NCBI RefSeq assembly: GCF_014779655.1
Contig: NZ_JACXYX010000018.1
Span: 1 to 64,000 of the forward strand
Source of the DNA: Nocardioides ganghwensis
Lineage (GTDB): Bacteria; Actinomycetota; Actinomycetes; Propionibacteriales; Nocardioidaceae
Length of the DNA: 64,000 nucleotides
Direction of reading: 5' to 3'
Shown: piece after piece, positions 60,644-64,000 of the stretch
Layout of the letters: each line of letters begins with the position of its first letter
Position numbering within the stretch: position 1 is the first letter of the stretch
Notes under the pieces: model-generated
Seen by the model: only the letters and a program-made list of their open reading frames with translations
Told to the model about the DNA's origin: nothing
Database searches by the model: none
Translations under genes and position numbers: made by a program

Positions 60644-61477
60644 TCAGCGCGCCGACCCCATCTCGGCGAGCGCGCGCAGCCACGTGCGGTCGGCGTCGAC
60701 CGATGAGGTGGCAGGCGCGGGACGCACCGCGTCGACCAGGCGCGTGGCGCTCGCCGGGACCTCCCCGCCCGCGTTCCGTACGACGCCCGTGAGCACGCGC
60801 GCCGCGGCGACCGCGACCGCGCGGTGCGTGCTGATGACGGCCTCGTAGGCCGGCTCCGCGGCGCCGGACGGCACCTCCCACGCGGCGACCAGCGCGGCGT
60901 ACGAGTCGCCGAGGCAGACGACCGCCCACTCCCGGCGCAGGGGGGAGTCGCCGGGCAGCTGGCACCGGACCGGCGACGCGGTGAGGTCGGCCGGCGTGTC
61001 CTCGTCGAAGTCCGCGACGACGGCCGCCCAGGCAGCCGTCCGGCCGAGCTCCTCCCAGCGGTGTCGCGAGGAGGCGTAGCGGTGCCCGAGCTGGAAGGCG
61101 CCGAGCACGACGGCGCGGTCGCCGCGGGCGAGGCACTCGTCCTCCACCGCGTGGGACGCGGCGATGAGGGCGCGACGGCCGAACCGGAGCGGACGTACGC
61201 CGGGGGCCGCCGCCGCTGCGGCCGCGAAGACCGAGCGCTCGTCCGCGACGTCCCGGTCGCGGACGACGGTGTCGATCGCGACCTGGAGCGGGAGGCCGCC
61301 GTCGCGCACCTCGAGCACCCGCCGGACCAGCTCGACGTCGGCGTCGGTGAAGCGGCGGTGGCCCGAGGGCGAGCGCTCGCCGCTCGGGAAGCCGAACCGG
61401 TTCTCCCAGGTGCGCAGCGTCCCGGGCGTGACCCCGGCGCGCGCCGCCAGGACACCGATGCTGAAGCCCTCCGACAT
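60644..61477 (-). CDS. MerR-family regulator with DICT sensory domain
   Basis: The start ATG 61477 follows AGGAGGGTCGTC. The N-terminal MerR HTH reads FSIGVLAARAGVTPGTLRTW then GHRRFTDADVELVRRVLEV. The C-terminal domain (GRRALIAASHAVEDECLARG, HRYASSRHRWEELGRTAAW) fits DICT, found in light- and redox-linked regulators. The 277-residue length is typical. It probably regulates itself and the divergent genes through the repeats at 61512-61548. Confidence 0.75.
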   Translation of the reverse strand: MSEGFSIGVLAARAGVTPGTLRTWENRFGFPSGERSPSGHRRFTDADVELVRRVLEVRDGGLPLQVAIDTVVRDRDVADERSVFAAAAAAAPGVRPLRFGRRALIAASHAVEDECLARGDRAVVLGAFQLGHRYASSRHRWEELGRTAAWAAVVADFDEDTPADLTASPVRCQLPGDSPLRREWAVVCLGDSYAALVAAWEVPSGAAEPAYEAVISTHRAVAVAAARVLTGVVRNAGGEVPASATRLVDAVRPAPATSSVDADRTWLRALAEMGSAR

Positions 61478-61511
61478 GACGACCCTCCTCGAGAAGAACT
61501 GCCACACCCCT

Positions 61512-61548
61512 TGTCAGGTGTGCAGGAATAACTTATACAGGTGTGTAG
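61512..61548. promoter_or_regulatory. Divergent promoter with paired CAGGTGTG repeats
   Basis: CAGGTGTGCAG (61515-61525) recurs as CAGGTGTGTAG (61538-61548), 23 bases apart, about two helical turns. Between them ATAACTTAT is an inverted repeat. A rightward promoter can be drawn as TTGTCA (61512-61517) and TATACA (61534-61539) with a 16-base spacer. Likely operator for the MerR/DICT gene at 61477 and the small membrane gene at 61590. Confidence 0.45.
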
Positions 61549-61589
61549 AGGTTTTCATCCAGCCCACCCCCGGACGTCAGGAGACTCCC

Positions 61590-61772
61590 ATGGTCAGCGT
61601 GATCCTCATCAGCACTGCCGCCATCATCGTCGCGATCGTGGGGTGTGCGGTCATCTGGCGCATGGACGCCCTCCGCGCCGACGAGATCGAGCACACCCCG
61701 CCGCCCGAGCGTCCTCGCGCGCAGCTCGCCGCCACCGACACCCCCCGCCCGACGTCGCTGCCCTCCTCCTGA
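61590..61772 (+). CDS. Small single-span membrane protein (60 residues)
   Basis: ATG 61590 follows AGGAGACTCCC. The protein reads MVSVILISTAAIIVAIVGC and then AVIWRMDALRADEIEHTPPP, one N-terminal span and a Pro-rich polar tail. It is divergent from the MerR/DICT gene and possibly under its control. Function unknown. Confidence 0.5.
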   Translation: MVSVILISTAAIIVAIVGCAVIWRMDALRADEIEHTPPPERPRAQLAATDTPRPTSLPSS

Positions 61773-61873
61773 GGGCCCCTGCCCACCCGCACGGGTGTCG
61801 TTGACCGCGCACCCGCGTGGCAGGTTGGAGAGCGGGCCACCCGGTCCGCACCGACCTCACAGGAGGAAACGAC

Positions 61874-62047
61874 ATGGGTCTCGACGACAAGATCGACAAC
61901 AAGACGGACGAGATGAAGGGCAAGGCCAAGGAGGCCACGGGCAAGGCCACCGACGACGAGAAGCTCGAGGCCGAGGGCAAGGGCGACCAGGCCGGCGCCA
62001 ACCTCAAGCAGGCCGGCGAGAAGGTCAAGGACGCCTTCAAGGGCTGA
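61874..62047 (+). CDS. CsbD-family stress protein
   Basis: The 57-residue hydrophilic protein (GLDDKIDNKTDEMKGKAKEA, TGKATDDEKLEAEGKGDQAG) starts at ATG 61874 behind AGGAGG and matches CsbD throughout. CsbD-like proteins are induced by general stress in many bacteria; their molecular role is unsettled. It stands alone. Confidence 0.8.
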   Translation: MGLDDKIDNKTDEMKGKAKEATGKATDDEKLEAEGKGDQAGANLKQAGEKVKDAFKG

Positions 62048-62113
62048 CTGCCCGGTGGGCCCGTCCCGCCCTCGCCGGTGCATGACGGCACCGGCGAGGG
62101 GTACGGGCTCCCC

Positions 62114-62242
62114 ATGAACCGCGACCCCGATCACCTCGACCCCACGAACCAGAGCGGCCGGCCGGTCATGGTGACCGGGGCGGTCGTCGGCATCATCCTG
62201 GCGCTCGCCCTCCTGGCGGCGGTCTACTTCTACGTCCGCTGA
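62114..62242 (+). CDS. Tiny membrane protein (42 residues)
   Basis: ATG 62114 opens MNRDPDHLDPTNQSGRPVMV followed by one membrane helix, GAVVGIIILALALLAAVYF-like, ending in YVR. A polar leader with a single C-terminal span is typical of small envelope proteins. It lies 66 bases after the CsbD gene. No ribosome binding site is strong. Confidence 0.4.
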   Translation: MNRDPDHLDPTNQSGRPVMVTGAVVGIILALALLAAVYFYVR

Positions 62243-62318
62243 CCGCGGCCGCTCGCCACCGGCTGGTCCCGGCCGGTCCCGGCCGGTGATGTCGGTCGGC
62301 GCTCATAGGGTGGGCGCC

Positions 62319-64000
62319 GTGAGCCTCCACCTGCACACCGCCGAGCGCACCGACGCGCTCGCCGACGGACTGGCGGACCTGCTCGTCACTCCCCTGCCCG
62401 ACCCGTTCGCCCGCGAGGTCGTGGTCGTGCCGGCCCGCGGGGTCGAGCGCTGGCTCACCCAGCGGCTCTCCCACCGGCTCGGCGTCGGCGACCGCGGCGA
62501 CGGCGTGTGCGCCGGCGTCGGCTTCGTGACACCCCACTCGCTGGTCTCGATGCTGCTCGACCGCGACGCAGAGGACCCCTGGAGCCCCGACCGGCTCGCC
62601 TGGCCGCTGCTCGCGGTGATCGACGACGTGATGGGCACCGCCGGCTTCGATGACCTCACCCGCCACCTCGGGGGCGGCGACCCCGGTGACGACCGCTCGG
62701 CCCGTCGCTACGCCGTCGCGCGGCGCCTGGCCGGGCTGTTCTCCTCCTACGCCGTCCAGCGGCCGGCCCTGCTGACCGACTGGCGCGAGGGGCGCGACCG
62801 CGACGGCACCGGAGCCGACCTCGACCCCGACCTGGTGTGGCAGGCCGGGCTGTGGCGGCGGCTGCTCGACGAGGTGCCCGCTCCCCCGCCCGACGTACGC
62901 CACGCGCAGACGCTCGAGCGGCTGTGCGCCGGCGGCGACGACCTCGACCTGCCCTCGCGCCTGTCGCTGTTCGGCCACACCCGCCTGCCCGAGACCGAGG
63001 TGTCGCTGCTCGCCGCGCTGGGCACGCTGCGCGACGTGCACCTGTGGCTGCCGCAGGCCTCGACCGCGCTGTGGGCGGCGCTGGAGCCGGCCGCCCGCGA
63101 GGGGCAGGTGCCACGGTCGAGCGACACCTCGGCCGACGTCGTCGGCCACCCGCTGCTCGGGTCGCTCGGTCGCGACTCGCGCGAGCTGCGCCGGACCCTC
63201 GGCGACCTGCCCGCCGAGTCGGCCGGCCGCGTCCCGGTCGCCCCCGACACGCTCCTGGGGCTGCTCCAGCACGACCTCCGCGCCAACCGCGCGCCCGACG
63301 CCGGCGAGCGCGCCGCCCGCGGCACGCCCCGCACGGGCGACGACTCGGTCCAGGTGCACGCCTGCCACGGCGCGGCCCGGCAGGTCGACGTGCTCCGCGA
63401 GGTGCTCGTCGGGCTGCTGGAGGACGACCCGTCGCTCGAGCCGCGCGACATCCTCGTGATGGTGCCCGACATCGAGACCTACGCGCCGCTGATCTCGGCG
63501 TCGTTCGGCATGCCCGACGTCGCCGGCGACGGCGCCGGGCACCCCGGCCACCAGCTGCGCGTACGCCTCGCCGACCGGTCGCTCGCGGCCACCAACCCGC
63601 TGCTCGCCCTCGCGGCCCAGCTCGTGGGGCTCGTCCGGGGCCGGATGACGGCCAGCCAGGTGCTCGACGTCGCCGGGGCGGACCCGGTGCGGGCGCGGTT
63701 CGGCCTCGGCGACGAGGAGCTCGAGCGCATCACCCACTGGGTCGACGTCAGCGGCGTGCGGTGGGGCTACGACGGCGACCAGCGCGGCGCCTTCGGGCTG
63801 GGCGGCCTCGACGCCAACACGTGGGTCACCGGGATGCGACGGGTGCTGCTGGGGGCGGCCATGTCGGGCCTGGACCACCGCCACGTGTCCGGCACCGTCC
63901 CCGTCGACGACGTCAGCGACGGCGACCTCGACCTCGTCGGGCGCTTCGCCGAGCTCGTCGAGCGCATCCACGCCTTCGTCGAGTCCGCCGAGCGTGCGAG
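62319..64000 (+). CDS. recC: Exodeoxyribonuclease V gamma subunit RecC, N-terminal part
   Basis: From GTG 62319 the frame runs open to the window edge (about 560 codons). It reads SLHLHTAERTDALADGLADL, then REVVVVPARGVERWLTQRLS, LSLFGHTRLPETEVSLLAAL and DDSVQVHACHGAARQVDVLR, followed by EPRDILVMVPDIETYAPLIS, the RecC pattern of an inactivated SF1 helicase core. RecC recognises Chi-type signals and holds the RecBCD complex together. The gene should continue into recB and recD outside the window. Confidence 0.85.
   Translation, partial: MSLHLHTAERTDALADGLADLLVTPLPDPFAREVVVVPARGVERWLTQRLSHRLGVGDRGDGVCAGVGFVTPHSLVSMLLDRDAEDPWSPDRLAWPLLAVIDDVMGTAGFDDLTRHLGGGDPGDDRSARRYAVARRLAGLFSSYAVQRPALLTDWREGRDRDGTGADLDPDLVWQAGLWRRLLDEVPAPPPDVRHAQTLERLCAGGDDLDLPSRLSLFGHTRLPETEVSLLAALGTLRDVHLWLPQASTALWAALEPAAREGQVPRSSDTSADVVGHPLLGSLGRDSRELRRTLGDLPAESAGRVPVAPDTLLGLLQHDLRANRAPDAGERAARGTPRTGDDSVQVHACHGAARQVDVLREVLVGLLEDDPSLEPRDILVMVPDIETYAPLISASFGMPDVAGDGAGHPGHQLRVRLADRSLAATNPLLALAAQLVGLVRGRMTASQVLDVAGADPVRARFGLGDEELERITHWVDVSGVRWGYDGDQRGAFGLGGLDANTWVTGMRRVLLGAAMSGLDHRHVSGTVPVDDVSDGDLDLVGRFAELVERIHAFVESAERA

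Noticed and set aside
62193..63971. Long minus-strand frame near the window end
   Set aside because: It is antisense to a well-supported RecC frame and has low-complexity composition.
1..64000. CRISPR array, rRNA operon or replication origin
   Set aside because: No regularly spaced repeats, rRNA-like sequence or DnaA-box cluster was seen on reading through the window.

Overview
The window is high-GC DNA with actinobacterial gene content: PafB/PafC-like WYL regulators, a popR-clpP locus, a NarL-type two-component pair, CsbD, Dps and RecC. A Nocardioides-like organism (Propionibacteriales) is my best guess from codon use and gene order; no 16S or other diagnostic marker is present.

The window has two unlike halves. 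Bases 1 to about 46,690 hold no housekeeping gene. They look like a long genomic island stacked with candidate defence and DNA-processing modules. Bases 46,735 to 64,000 look like ordinary chromosome. The junction is a 3' tRNA remnant (46,690-46,732, probably tRNA-Arg with anticodon ACG) followed by a hairpin terminator, as expected where an element integrated into a tRNA gene. The left end of the island and any integrase lie outside the window.

Island modules, left to right. (1) An IS3-family end (1 to about 107) that appears to cut a DUF6236-like gene. (2) A leftward run 7836-663: YbjN-like chaperone, ADP-ribosylglycohydrolase/phosphatase fusion, TM0106-type nuclease-helicase, PGN_0703-like nuclease and a small frameshifted gene. 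It is divergent from a NUDIX/NrtR-like regulator, which converges on a macro-SIR2 fusion. Four of these proteins are linked by NAD+/ADP-ribose chemistry. (3) Paired WYL regulators, a VWA protein, an RNase H-fold protein and small zinc-motif proteins (15,706-10,174). (4) Rightward genes 15,772-20,045: a frameshifted PD-(D/E)XK protein, a PGN_0703 nuclease and a sigma-region-4-like HTH protein. (5) A tightly overlapping leftward three-gene unit 25,844-20,093: Fe-S PD-(D/E)XK nuclease, SF1 helicase, and a membrane protein with calcium-type repeats and a toxin-like C-terminus. (6) A rightward operon 25,949-35,047: Type ISP restriction-modification enzyme (frameshifted), EcsC, GIY-YIG protein, OLD/DUF3696-like ATPase and an unknown partner. 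(7) A leftward DUF6361, phospholipase-D and SNF2-helicase operon (41,204-35,022), divergent from a Rad50-like ATPase plus small HEPN-like protein, then two tandem paralogues with a C-terminal HTH.

Chromosomal half: small membrane protein, arylsulfotransferase, NarL-type sensor and regulator, membrane protein, nucleoside hydrolase, PopR-like regulator with two ClpP genes (one lacking the catalytic serine) under recognisable PopR boxes, PH-domain-like membrane protein, WXG100-like protein, agmatinase, Dps, several small stress-type proteins, a MerR/DICT regulator, and the start of recC.

Three island genes each need one extra base to restore the reading frame, at about 849-852, 16,421-16,425 and 28,446. 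Either the assembly carries deletion errors or these genes have decayed. No CRISPR array, rRNA or complete tRNA was found.
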